Positions 1-6,022 are shown, numbered from the stretch's first letter. The stretch: 8,007 nt of DNA from Planktothrix sp. UBA8402 (GCA_003456035.1 DMPJ01000195.1:957-8963), one strand, 5' to 3'. Numbers and translations: made by a program. The notes: generated from the letters alone by a model not told the origin.

Positions 1-88
1 CATCACTACCCAATTTGGCGTTTTTAGCTGGGGGTTTGATAGGAGTTGCTGCCAGCAAAGGCTGAACCAGGATAATTTGATTAGACAT
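1..88 (-). CDS. 5' end of a leftward hypothetical gene, truncated by the window edge
   Basis: Reading leftward from an ATG at 88-86, 29 codons stay open to the edge. The peptide starts MSNQIILVQPLLAAT and continues through a Pro/Lys-rich stretch (PIKPPAKNAK). No domain can be recognised in so short a piece. There is no clear Shine-Dalgarno sequence, but TATAAC lies a few bases upstream of the ATG on the coding strand. The frame is short enough to be chance. Its position divergent from dnaX across a 464-base gap is what makes a gene start plausible. Confidence 0.35.
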   Translation of the reverse strand, partial: MSNQIILVQPLLAATPIKPPAKNAKLGSD

Positions 89-137
89 AAGTTATAATCA
101 CTAAACTGTAGACTCAATTTTCGGAATTTGGGGTAAA

Positions 138-178
138 ACTGTTTTAATCGATCCAAAATATGTTAAAATCAAAACAGT
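138..178. repeat. Imperfect inverted repeat, possible operator or hairpin
   Basis: ACTGTTTTAAT (138-148) is mirrored by ATCAAAACAGT (168-178), with one mismatch in 11 and a 19-base loop. On the minus strand the mismatch becomes a G-U pair, so a hairpin would be more stable in a leftward transcript. It lies 50 bases upstream of the leftward gene start, consistent with an operator or leader hairpin for that gene. AT-rich dyads like this also arise by chance. Confidence 0.35.
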
Positions 179-441
179 AGGACAATAGGACATCTGTAGT
201 CTTCTAACAATCGGATTGAATTTATTTTAATTGCTCGTTTTTTCTCCTTTAATGTTATTCATAAATTTCATCCCTGATCAGGTTGATAATTTTTTGGTAA
301 GGCTATTAAGAGAAACAAAAATAAACCCCTGATATTACCATGATCAACCTATTTAACTCTAAGTTATCAAAGATTCCATGCCATTGCCTAGGATTTGGAA
401 AAAAATCACCAAACAAGAAATTGGAGAGTTCCCTCTATACC

Positions 442-468
442 TTACTGTAACCCTGAAGTTTTTATGCT
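442..468 (+). promoter_or_regulatory. Candidate dnaX promoter
   Basis: TTACTG (442-447) and TATGCT (463-468) resemble -35 and -10 boxes, but the spacer is 15 bases, shorter than the ideal 17. Transcription would begin near 475, giving a leader of about 80 bases before the GTG start of dnaX. This is a weak match and the only one I would single out near the gene. Confidence 0.2.
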
Positions 469-535
469 AGACTGCAAGCCCTGTTTCTACTTATACTCTA
501 CCCCGATTCTAGTAAGATTGTTTCCTGTTCCATAG

Positions 536-556
536 ATGAGTAATGTTGCGTTGTGA
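536..556 (+). CDS. Possible six-codon leader peptide (MSNVAL) overlapping the dnaX start
   Basis: ATG-AGT-AAT-GTT-GCG-TTG-TGA runs directly into dnaX. Its TGA (554-556) overlaps the dnaX GTG (553-555) as GTGA, the arrangement typical of translational coupling. Neither start has a visible Shine-Dalgarno sequence, so terminating ribosomes could be re-used at the GTG. So short a frame can easily be accidental. Confidence 0.25.
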   Translation: MSNVAL

Positions 557-3500
557 GTTACGAACCCCTACACCACAAATACCGTCCCCAAACCTTTGCC
601 CATTTGGTCGGACAAGAGGCGATCGCAACTACCCTCACGAACGCGATCGAGTCTCAACGTATCGCCCCGGCTTACCTATTTACTGGGCCAAGAGGAACGG
701 GAAAAACCTCTAGCGCCAGAATTTTGGCCAAATCTCTGAATTGTTTGGCCAATCAAAACCCAACGGCCACACCTTGCGGGGTTTGTGAGGTTTGTAAAGG
801 CATTACTAATGGATCAACTTTAGATGTAATTGAAATTGACGCGGCTAGTAATACCGGGGTTGATAATATTAGAGAATTAATTGAGCGAGCGCAATTTGCC
901 CCGGTTCAATGTCGGTATAAAGTATATGTTATAGATGAATGTTTAACCGGAGATAGTTTAGTTCAAACCCGTGAAGGACTCATCCGAATTGATAATCCCA
1001 GATTGAAAGGAAAACAAGTTTTAAGTTATAACGAAAACAGAGGAATTTGGGAATATAAAAAAGTTGTGCGATGGTTGAATCAAGGAGAACGTGCCACCCT
1101 TGTTATTAAAACAAACAATTACGAAATTAGATGTACAGGTAATCATTTATTAAGAACAGAAACAGGATGGATAGAAGCCAAAAACGTCAAAGAAGGAATG
1201 AAGATATTATCCCCTGTGAATGCGGGTGTGGAACCTTCATTTACAAATGGGGAACAGATGGCAAAATCCGAAGATTTTCCAGAGGACATCAATTTTATGG
1301 AAATGCCTATGGCAAAAAATCCTATAACTTGGATGTCATTATGGAACAAGCAGAAGTTATTCAACCTTTCTGTGCCTGTGGGTGTGGAGAAAAACTGGAT
1401 GTTCCCCAATTTCTTCAACAAAAAGGTAGAGGACTTCAAAGTATTCAAAATCACTGGGAAAAACATCCTTACAGAAAAGGACACGGAATCTGGGATAAAA
1501 GAACCGAAAATTTTTTGGCTAAGTCCGCAGTTTTGTCAATCGATCAACTTGGGCTTATCTATGGAACTTTACTCGGAGACGGTTCCATCACCTATCCTAA
1601 CAAAAATAGCCGATTTCCCAGATTGGCTTGGACACATGGAGACAAGCAAAAAGAATGGATGGAATACAAAGCCTCTCAATTGTCAGACTTACGACCTAAA
1701 TTACGAATTACCCCCAATCAAGGGTATGGAAACCTATCCATCTGTTGTCATACCGCTTGCCATATCCAACTCCAAGAAGTCTTTAACGTTGTTAAACCAA
1801 ATGGCAACAAAAAAATCGTTTCTGTTGACTGGCTTAACCGGATTAATTCAGAAGGACTTGCCTGGTGGTATATGGATGATGGAGCACTTATTCTTAGCCA
1901 ACAAGGAAGCCCTAGAATTAACTTTTGTACAGAAGGATACTCCGGTGAAGAAAATCAAATCATTGCCAATTGGCTCACCACAAAAGGATATCCAGCCACA
2001 GTACAATCCTATACAAAAGCAAAGTCAGGTCAACTCTACTACCGGATTGCCTTGGGTGCTGAAGTCACCAGAAAATGGCTGTCAGACTTTGAACAGTATT
2101 CAATCCCATCAATGGAATACAAGTTTAGAAACAGTCGTATCTGTTCAAGCCGAAGGCATCGCTAAAGTTTATGATATTGAAGTAGAAGATCATCATAATT
2201 TTGTCGCAAATGGACTTTTAGTTCATAACTGTCATATGTTAAGTACGGCCGCGTTTAATGCCCTATTAAAAACTTTAGAAGAACCTCCAAATCGCGTCGT
2301 ATTTGTATTAGCAACAACCGACCCACAACGGGTTTTAGCTACTATTATTTCCCGGTGCCAACGGTTTGATTTTCGGCGAATTCCTTTAGATTCAATGATC
2401 AAACATTTAAAATATATTGCCCAACAGGAAAATATTAATATTGCTGATGATGCTGTTTTTATGGTGGCTCAAATTGCCCAAGGCGGGTTAAGGGATGCGG
2501 AAAGTTTACTCGATCAACTCAGTTTATTATCTGGTGAAATTACGGTTGATAAAGTCTGGGATTTAGTTGGGGCGGTTCCTGAACGGGACTTAATTAGTTT
2601 ATTAGAAGCGATTAATTCCGGGGATACGGCTATTATTTTAGACTGTATTCGTAATTTGCTAAACCGAGGACGGGAACCTTTAATTGTACTGCAAAATTTA
2701 GCCGGATTTTATCGAGATTTATTAATTGCTAAAACCGCACCGACTCGTCCTGATTTAGTCGCCTTAACTCAACCAACTTGGGAACAACTCTGTCAATTTT
2801 CTCAACATTGGGATAGTACAATTATATTAGCAGGTCAGAAACATTTACGAGAAAGTGAAGTTCAAATCAAAAATTCAACTCAACCGCGTTTATGGTTGGA
2901 AATTATTTTATTAGGTTTACTTCCAGCAGCGTTACAAAAATCTGTTGTTACTCAAAACGTTTCTGTTTTCCAAACTTCTCAAAGAACCGTTCAAACCCAA
3001 CCCGAAACCGTTCCATTTGTTCAACGTTCAGAACCTTCTTATCCTCCACAAAACCCAGTTAATTCTCCAGTTTCTCAACCTACATACACCCCAGAACCCC
3101 AACCGCAAGTTAAAGTAGAAATTCCCGCAACTCCCGCAGCACCTCCTATTGTTACTGATGCTAATTTAGAGCAAATTTGGCAACAGGTATTAGATTATAT
3201 TCAACCCAATGGAACCCAACAAATGTTCCGTCAACAAGGTCGTTTAATTCAGTTTAATGCTGAAGTTGCTGTGATTAAAATGGCTTCTTCAACCCTGCTA
3301 AAAATGGCACAAACTAAACAAAAATTATCCAGTTTAGAAAAAGCATTTCAGCAGGTTTTTGGTCATCCTGTGAAAATTAATTTTGATAGTAGAGGCGGAA
3401 ATTCTGCTTATCAAGTTCAAGAAACAACTCCCCGCTCTCCATCTTATCCTCCTGTTGATAATTCTAGGGTTTCTTCCCCAGAAGCTTCACAACCTCCTGA

Positions 3501-3837
3501 TCTTAATATTCAAGATCAACAACAAATTTCTTCCTCTCCAAATCAGGATATTAACAAAAATGATCAAATAGAAAATATTAATAATAATTCATTTAAACCG
3601 ATTGAAAAATTAGAAATAGTTGAATTAACACCGGAACAAACAGATATTGAAGCTGTAGCGATCGCATCCAAAAAATTAGTCGATTTCTTTCAAGGAAAAA
3701 TGATTGAATTAGAAGAAAAACCAATATCTAAAACAGCCACTTTATTAGACAAAAAAGCTGATTCTATTGAAATTGATCAAAATGATAGCTTTATTGAAAA
3801 TGATGATCTGGATGAAGAAAATGATGATGATTTTTGA
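553..3837 (+). CDS. dnaX: DNA polymerase III subunit tau (DnaX), interrupted by an intein
   Basis: ATP-driven clamp-loader subunit that loads the beta sliding clamp and ties the replisome together. The 1094-residue precursor has the N-terminal signature HHKYRPQTF, Walker A GPRGTGKT (45-52), a four-Cys zinc module (C64, C75, C78, C81) and Walker B VYVIDE (124-129). The intein occupies 130-559. The host protein resumes at C560 (CHMLSTAAFNALLKTLEEPP), followed by sensor 1 (VLATTDP, about 586-592), the SRC motif (600-602) and clamp-loader domain III to about 795. A Pro/Gln-rich linker (about 800-868), a tau-type helical/beta domain (about 871-944) and a low-complexity tail ending in a cluster of Asp/Glu follow. 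Splicing would give a 664-residue protein. The start is GTG at 553: an in-frame stop lies at 541-543, and the resulting N-terminus fits the family. No in-frame A_AAA_AAG slippery site for a gamma form was seen. Confidence 0.97.
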   Translation: MSYEPLHHKYRPQTFAHLVGQEAIATTLTNAIESQRIAPAYLFTGPRGTGKTSSARILAKSLNCLANQNPTATPCGVCEVCKGITNGSTLDVIEIDAASNTGVDNIRELIERAQFAPVQCRYKVYVIDECLTGDSLVQTREGLIRIDNPRLKGKQVLSYNENRGIWEYKKVVRWLNQGERATLVIKTNNYEIRCTGNHLLRTETGWIEAKNVKEGMKILSPVNAGVEPSFTNGEQMAKSEDFPEDINFMEMPMAKNPITWMSLWNKQKLFNLSVPVGVEKNWMFPNFFNKKVEDFKVFKITGKNILTEKDTESGIKEPKIFWLSPQFCQSINLGLSMELYSETVPSPILTKIADFPDWLGHMETSKKNGWNTKPLNCQTYDLNYELPPIKGMETYPSVVIPLAISNSKKSLTLLNQMATKKSFLLTGLTGLIQKDLPGGIWMMEHLFLANKEALELTFVQKDTPVKKIKSLPIGSPQKDIQPQYNPIQKQSQVNSTTGLPWVLKSPENGCQTLNSIQSHQWNTSLETVVSVQAEGIAKVYDIEVEDHHNFVANGLLVHNCHMLSTAAFNALLKTLEEPPNRVVFVLATTDPQRVLATIISRCQRFDFRRIPLDSMIKHLKYIAQQENINIADDAVFMVAQIAQGGLRDAESLLDQLSLLSGEITVDKVWDLVGAVPERDLISLLEAINSGDTAIILDCIRNLLNRGREPLIVLQNLAGFYRDLLIAKTAPTRPDLVALTQPTWEQLCQFSQHWDSTIILAGQKHLRESEVQIKNSTQPRLWLEIILLGLLPAALQKSVVTQNVSVFQTSQRTVQTQPETVPFVQRSEPSYPPQNPVNSPVSQPTYTPEPQPQVKVEIPATPAAPPIVTDANLEQIWQQVLDYIQPNGTQQMFRQQGRLIQFNAEVAVIKMASSTLLKMAQTKQKLSSLEKAFQQVFGHPVKINFDSRGGNSAYQVQETTPRSPSYPPVDNSRVSSPEASQPPDLNIQDQQQISSSPNQDINKNDQIENINNNSFKPIEKLEIVELTPEQTDIEAVAIASKKLVDFFQGKMIELEEKPISKTATLLDKKADSIEIDQNDSFIENDDLDEENDDDF
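619..626. repeat. HIP1 octamer
   Basis: GCGATCGC inside the dnaX N-extein coding region. This palindrome is over-represented in many cyanobacterial genomes and supports that assignment. Confidence 0.9.
940..2229 (+). mobile_element. DnaX intein (430 residues, in frame with the host protein)
   Basis: Self-splicing protein element inserted between E129 and C560 of the precursor, exactly at the Walker B/DExH motif. The spliced product reads DE-CH. Splicing residues are all present: Cys1 (C130, block A CLTGDSLV), block B T195-x-x-H198 (CTGNH), block F VYDIEVEDHHNF (539-550), and block G with penultimate H558 and terminal N559, followed by nucleophile C560. These predict a splicing-competent class 1 intein. 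Residues about 220-525, in the usual endonuclease position, contain no LAGLIDADG or HNH motif in this frame and read like an unstructured filler. The endonuclease is found in the -1 frame of the same DNA. From memory, the Synechocystis DnaX intein sits at a comparable place and is also about 430 residues, which suggests homology; I could not check this. Confidence 0.95.
1167..2165 (+). CDS. LAGLIDADG homing endonuclease nested in the intein in the -1 frame
   Basis: A 332-residue protein read one base back from the DnaX/intein frame. Two LAGLIDADG-type helices are visible: GLIYGTLLGDGSI (129-141, acidic D138) and LAWWYMDDGAL (231-241, acidic D237/D238). The second resembles the LAGLIDADG_2 class found in organellar intron endonucleases. 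Two motifs per chain predict a monomeric nuclease. Residues 17-41 (CECGCG...RGH) and 69-106 (CACGCG...KGH) look like paired metal-binding, DNA-contacting modules. The frame opens after a stop at 1140-1142. ATG 1167 is the only ATG before the first finger, but it has no good ribosome site, so the start or mode of expression is uncertain. The TAA at 2163-2165 falls just before block F. The first 16 residues are basic and overprint the block B tail. Expected role: cutting intein-free dnaX alleles to promote homing. Confidence 0.88.
   Translation: MDRSQKRQRRNEDIIPCECGCGTFIYKWGTDGKIRRFSRGHQFYGNAYGKKSYNLDVIMEQAEVIQPFCACGCGEKLDVPQFLQQKGRGLQSIQNHWEKHPYRKGHGIWDKRTENFLAKSAVLSIDQLGLIYGTLLGDGSITYPNKNSRFPRLAWTHGDKQKEWMEYKASQLSDLRPKLRITPNQGYGNLSICCHTACHIQLQEVFNVVKPNGNKKIVSVDWLNRINSEGLAWWYMDDGALILSQQGSPRINFCTEGYSGEENQIIANWLTTKGYPATVQSYTKAKSGQLYYRIALGAEVTRKWLSDFEQYSIPSMEYKFRNSRICSSRRHR
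3658..3665. repeat. HIP1 octamer
   Basis: GCGATCGC near the 3' end of dnaX, within the codons for the low-complexity tail (AVAIAS). Confidence 0.9.
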
Positions 3838-3872
3838 TCTAGCCGGGAACAGGTACTAGGTTTTTACCCGTA

Positions 3873-3929
3873 GGGGCGGGTTCTGTAATAAATTATGATA
3901 CTTACAGATAACTTTGATCAACCCGCCCT
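3873..3929. repeat. Palindromic intergenic element, possible dnaX terminator
   Basis: GGGCGGGTT (3874-3882) pairs with AACCCGCCC (3920-3928). Directly inside, CTGTAA (3883-3888) pairs with TTACAG (3902-3907), leaving a one-sided 12-base bulge. The right arm is followed by a pyrimidine-rich run (TCTTTCTTTCC). It lies 36 bases after the dnaX stop, so it may end the dnaX transcript. The GC-rich arms stand out from AT-rich surroundings and resemble small dispersed palindromes of cyanobacterial genomes. Assignment to a mobile family is from general recall. Confidence 0.5.
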
Positions 3930-4002
3930 CTTTCTTTCCTATATCATTTGTTTGTGGGTAGCAAACATTTAGGAGAAACCCCCTAATAAAAATATAAACA
4001 TA

Positions 4003-4036
4003 AAAAATGCCGTCCTCAGATCAATTTAGGGACGGC
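4003..4036 (-). terminator. Rho-independent terminator of the pentapeptide-repeat gene
   Basis: On the minus strand GCCGTCC (4036-4030) pairs perfectly with GGACGGC (4015-4009) across a 14-base loop. The stem is followed at once by ATTTTTTAT. A GC-rich 7-bp stem and a six-T run 22 bases beyond the leftward stop codon is a textbook intrinsic terminator. In the plus direction there is no T-run, so it should not serve dnaX. Confidence 0.8.
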
Positions 4037-4058
4037 GCGGGAAGATGGAATTTTGTGA

Positions 4059-4712
4059 TTAGCGACGAATATCCATTAAATTTGCATTAACCATTGTGGT
4101 ATTTTCTAAGGTAGCTCCGGCTAAATCTGAAGCAGTTAAATTTGCACCCGTGAGATTAGCATTAGTTAAATCTGCATCGCGTAAATTAACACCACTGATA
4201 TCAAATCCGTATAAACTACCTTCTTTTAACTTTACTTCACCTAAAGTAGCAATAGATTGTTGAGCATTTCTGAGGTTAGCACCCGTTAAATCTGCACTCT
4301 CTAAATTGGCTCCAATCAGATTAGCATGACTCAAATTAGCATTGTTTAAATTAGCAATAACTAAACCCGCTAAACTTAGGTTAGCATGACTTAAATTAGA
4401 TTTTTCTAAATTAGCACCATGTAATTTAGCTGCCACCAGATTTGCACTTTCTAAATTCGCTTCGGTTAATACAGCCCGATTAAAATTAACTTCATTTAGA
4501 TTAGCACCTTGTAAATTAGATCCTTTCAAGTTGGCGTCTCGAAGGTTAGCACCCTGAAGATTAACACCCGCTAACTCAGCGCCACTGAGATCACATCCAG
4601 GGCAGTTTTTGGTTTCCAATAGCTGCTTGAGATGGGCGGGGTTCTCGGCTTGAGCGGGAACAGTTAAACCCAAGATCATCATTACTGTGGTGATTACTGT
4701 TGCGAATTTCAT
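4059..4712 (-). CDS. Exported pentapeptide-repeat protein (thylakoid lumen or periplasm)
   Basis: A 217-residue protein with a signal peptide (MKFATV, hydrophobic core, cleavage after PAQA at residue 22), then a short helix (ENPAHLKQLLETKN), a CPGC pair, and some thirty A(N/D)Lxx-type pentapeptides. Typical units are GANLRDANLKGSNLQGANL. These build a right-handed quadrilateral beta helix. The solenoid is interrupted once near residues 148-168 (QQSIATLGEVKLKEGSLYGF) before about eight more units. Cyanobacteria have many such proteins and their functions are mostly unknown; the CxxC before the first coil could form a disulfide or capping bond after export. I chose ATG 4712 over GTG 4718 because GAGGG lies 7 bases upstream of the ATG but only about 1 base from the GTG. 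It is downstream of murG on the same strand, has its own terminator and probably its own promoter. Confidence 0.9.
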   Translation of the reverse strand: MKFATVITTVMMILGLTVPAQAENPAHLKQLLETKNCPGCDLSGAELAGVNLQGANLRDANLKGSNLQGANLNEVNFNRAVLTEANLESANLVAAKLHGANLEKSNLSHANLSLAGLVIANLNNANLSHANLIGANLESADLTGANLRNAQQSIATLGEVKLKEGSLYGFDISGVNLRDADLTNANLTGANLTASDLAGATLENTTMVNANLMDIRR

Positions 4713-4758
4713 ACCCACACCCTCAAAAAACTTGGTCTTCTACATTATTTATTATTAT

Positions 4759-4778
4759 CGCGTATACAGGTATGCGTG
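4759..4778. promoter_or_regulatory. Dyad in the upstream region of the pentapeptide gene
   Basis: CGCGTATAC (4759-4767) and GTATGCGTG (4770-4778) form a 9-bp stem, two pairs being G-T, with a 2-base centre. It lies about 50 bases upstream of ATG 4712. On the minus strand it is followed by an AT-rich run (TAATAATAAATAATG) that could contain a -10 box. This spacing would suit an operator. No regulator can be named, and the loop is too tight for a strong RNA hairpin. The rest of the 144-base gap after murG shows nothing I can identify. Confidence 0.3.
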
Positions 4779-4862
4779 AAATCCCCGTTGGATGTGATAT
4801 TGTTTTGATCCCCGTGTGACGGAAATCACTGAGAAAAACCCTTGCTATTGATACAGTCCCAC

Positions 4863-5927
4863 CTAAAGTACAAGCTTTCTGATCACATCCCCTAACTGTT
4901 CCGCACTATTGGTAATGGCGACGGAGGCTGTGGCTTGAGCCATTTGTTGTAACTGTTCTGGCGATTGTAGCAGATACAAAACTTTACTTGCTAATAGGTC
5001 TGCGGTCAAGTCCTTTTGTTGAAACAGCCACGCCGCACCCGCCCCGGCAAAAACCTTAGCGTTATAGGTTTGATGGTCTTCGGCGGCAAAGGGATAGGGA
5101 ATTAAAATTGATGGGGTGTGGGTAATGGCTAATTCGGTTAAGGTTCCCGCCCCAGAACGACTTACGGCTAAATTCGCCCGTTTCAACAGGGCTGCCATAT
5201 CATCATAAAAGGGCATTTTAATATACTGAGGATGGTTTAATGCTTCGACATCGGGGTCATTATTTCCAGTTAAATGGACTACCCACGCCCCGGCTTTAAA
5301 CCAAGTGGGAGCAGCCTCTCGGACTAATTTATTCACACTTACCGCCCCTTGACTTCCCCCTACGACCACAATAACCGGAACATCATCGGGGAGGAAAAAA
5401 GATAGGGGTGTAGAATTCTGGAGAAAGTTAGAACGGACGGGAGTTCCGACTACAACCGTATTAGTACGGGGAAGGTAGGGAATAGCCGCCTCAAACCCCA
5501 AACCAACAGCTTGACACCAAGGGCCAAAATTGCGAGTTACTTTTCCGGGTAGGGCGTTAGACTCATGGAGAATTACGGGTATACCCAGGGAACGAGCCGC
5601 AATAATAGCTGGCGCCGCAATATATCCCCCGGTGGTGAACACCCCCTGAAAGTTACCGCTTTTCAGGAGATGGCGAACTTGCACCAGTGCACGGGCGAAT
5701 TTGACTAAAATCTTCACGGTTCCCCAACCCAGACGTTGCTGGAAGCCTTCAATGGAGATAGTATGGAGGGGATATTGTTGGGGAACTAATTGCCGTTCTA
5801 AGCGATCAGGGACACCCAACCATTCTATCTCAAAATCTGACAATTTTTCGGCAGTGGCGATCGCCGGAAATAGATGTCCACCTGTCCCACTGGCGGCAAT
5901 AAGTAAGCGAATGGGTGTTTGACTCAA
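4863..5927 (-). CDS. murG: MurG: UDP-GlcNAc--undecaprenyl-PP-MurNAc-pentapeptide GlcNAc transferase
   Basis: Membrane-associated GT-B glycosyltransferase that adds GlcNAc to lipid I to make lipid II, the last cytoplasmic step of peptidoglycan precursor synthesis. The 354-residue length is normal. The glycine loop GTGGHLFPA (14-22, catalytic-site H18), HESNALPG (121-128), the second glycine loop GGSQGA (190-195), the UDP-GlcNAc-binding SRSGAGTLTELA (256-267, with E265) and PFAAEDHQTYNA (279-290) are all intact. The start is TTG at 5927: no ATG or GTG lies between it and the upstream in-frame stop (5951-5949), AGGGGA sits about 7 bases before it, and the protein begins as expected (MSQTPIRLLIAASGTGG). 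It is not in a mur/fts cluster here, which is usual for cyanobacteria, where division and wall genes are scattered. Confidence 0.97.
   Translation of the reverse strand: MSQTPIRLLIAASGTGGHLFPAIATAEKLSDFEIEWLGVPDRLERQLVPQQYPLHTISIEGFQQRLGWGTVKILVKFARALVQVRHLLKSGNFQGVFTTGGYIAAPAIIAARSLGIPVILHESNALPGKVTRNFGPWCQAVGLGFEAAIPYLPRTNTVVVGTPVRSNFLQNSTPLSFFLPDDVPVIVVVGGSQGAVSVNKLVREAAPTWFKAGAWVVHLTGNNDPDVEALNHPQYIKMPFYDDMAALLKRANLAVSRSGAGTLTELAITHTPSILIPYPFAAEDHQTYNAKVFAGAGAAWLFQQKDLTADLLASKVLYLLQSPEQLQQMAQATASVAITNSAEQLGDVIRKLVL
5857..5864. repeat. HIP1 octamer
   Basis: GCGATCGC within the 5' part of murG, embedded in the longer palindrome GGCGATCGCC. Confidence 0.9.
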
Positions 5928-5963
5928 ATTCTTTCCCCTAGAATAGGTTTAACTTTGTGTTAC

Positions 5964-5976
5964 AGCTTTTTAAGCT
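5964..5976. promoter_or_regulatory. Perfect dyad AGCTT-TTT-AAGCT between divergent murG and the NTF2-like gene
   Basis: Five-base perfect arms flank three T's in the 95-base divergent spacer. For the rightward gene it falls between a weak TTGTGT (5955-5960) and CATAAA (5979-5984), so a bound protein would block that promoter. For murG it lies about 40 bases upstream of the TTG start. The promoter boxes are poor matches and no regulator is implied by the sequence. Confidence 0.25.
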
Positions 5977-6022
5977 ACCATAAAACTTAAACAAAATCGC
6001 TATTCTTAATCTTGAAATTCAG

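Larger units (their letters stand above)
89..552. other. Divergent non-coding region upstream of dnaX
   Basis: This 464-base AT-rich gap carries no convincing gene. The longest plus-strand ATG frame in its second half is 36 codons (340-450), with no ribosome site and no recognisable product. The gap contains a dyad at 138-178, an 8-base inverted pair AGGTTGAT/ATCAACCT (279-286 and 343-350) with a long loop, a weak promoter-like pair at 442-468, and a six-codon frame that runs into the dnaX start. The size of the leader suggests that control of both divergent genes lies here. I see no riboswitch or RNA gene that I can name. Confidence 0.5.

Noticed and set aside
340..450. 36-codon ATG frame in the dnaX leader
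   Set aside because: No Shine-Dalgarno sequence, no recognisable product, and length compatible with chance.
1143..1484. Minus-strand open frame of 113 codons inside the intein
   Set aside because: It overlaps two better supported plus-strand frames, shows no domain, and is explained by the unusual composition of a doubly coding region.
1809..1815. A7 run inside the intein as a slippage site joining the two frames
   Set aside because: It lies in the middle of the nuclease gene, so slippage there would separate the two catalytic motifs rather than produce either full protein.
3383..3571. Plus-strand 62-codon frame inside the dnaX 3' end
   Set aside because: Leu/Ile/Lys-rich low-complexity shadow of the dnaX linker and tail, with no ribosome site.
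3676..3760. A6 runs near the dnaX 3' end as a tau/gamma programmed frameshift
   Set aside because: The runs are read AAA-AAA rather than A-AAA-AAG, lie too near the C-terminus to give a gamma-like form, and show no stimulatory hairpin.
4781..4815. Direct repeat ATCCCCGT (4781-4788 and 4808-4815) between murG and the pentapeptide gene
   Set aside because: Only two short copies with no promoter context. Too little to call a regulator site.
5701..5922. Plus-strand 73-codon frame opposite murG
   Set aside because: Antisense shadow of a fully conserved murG N-terminus.
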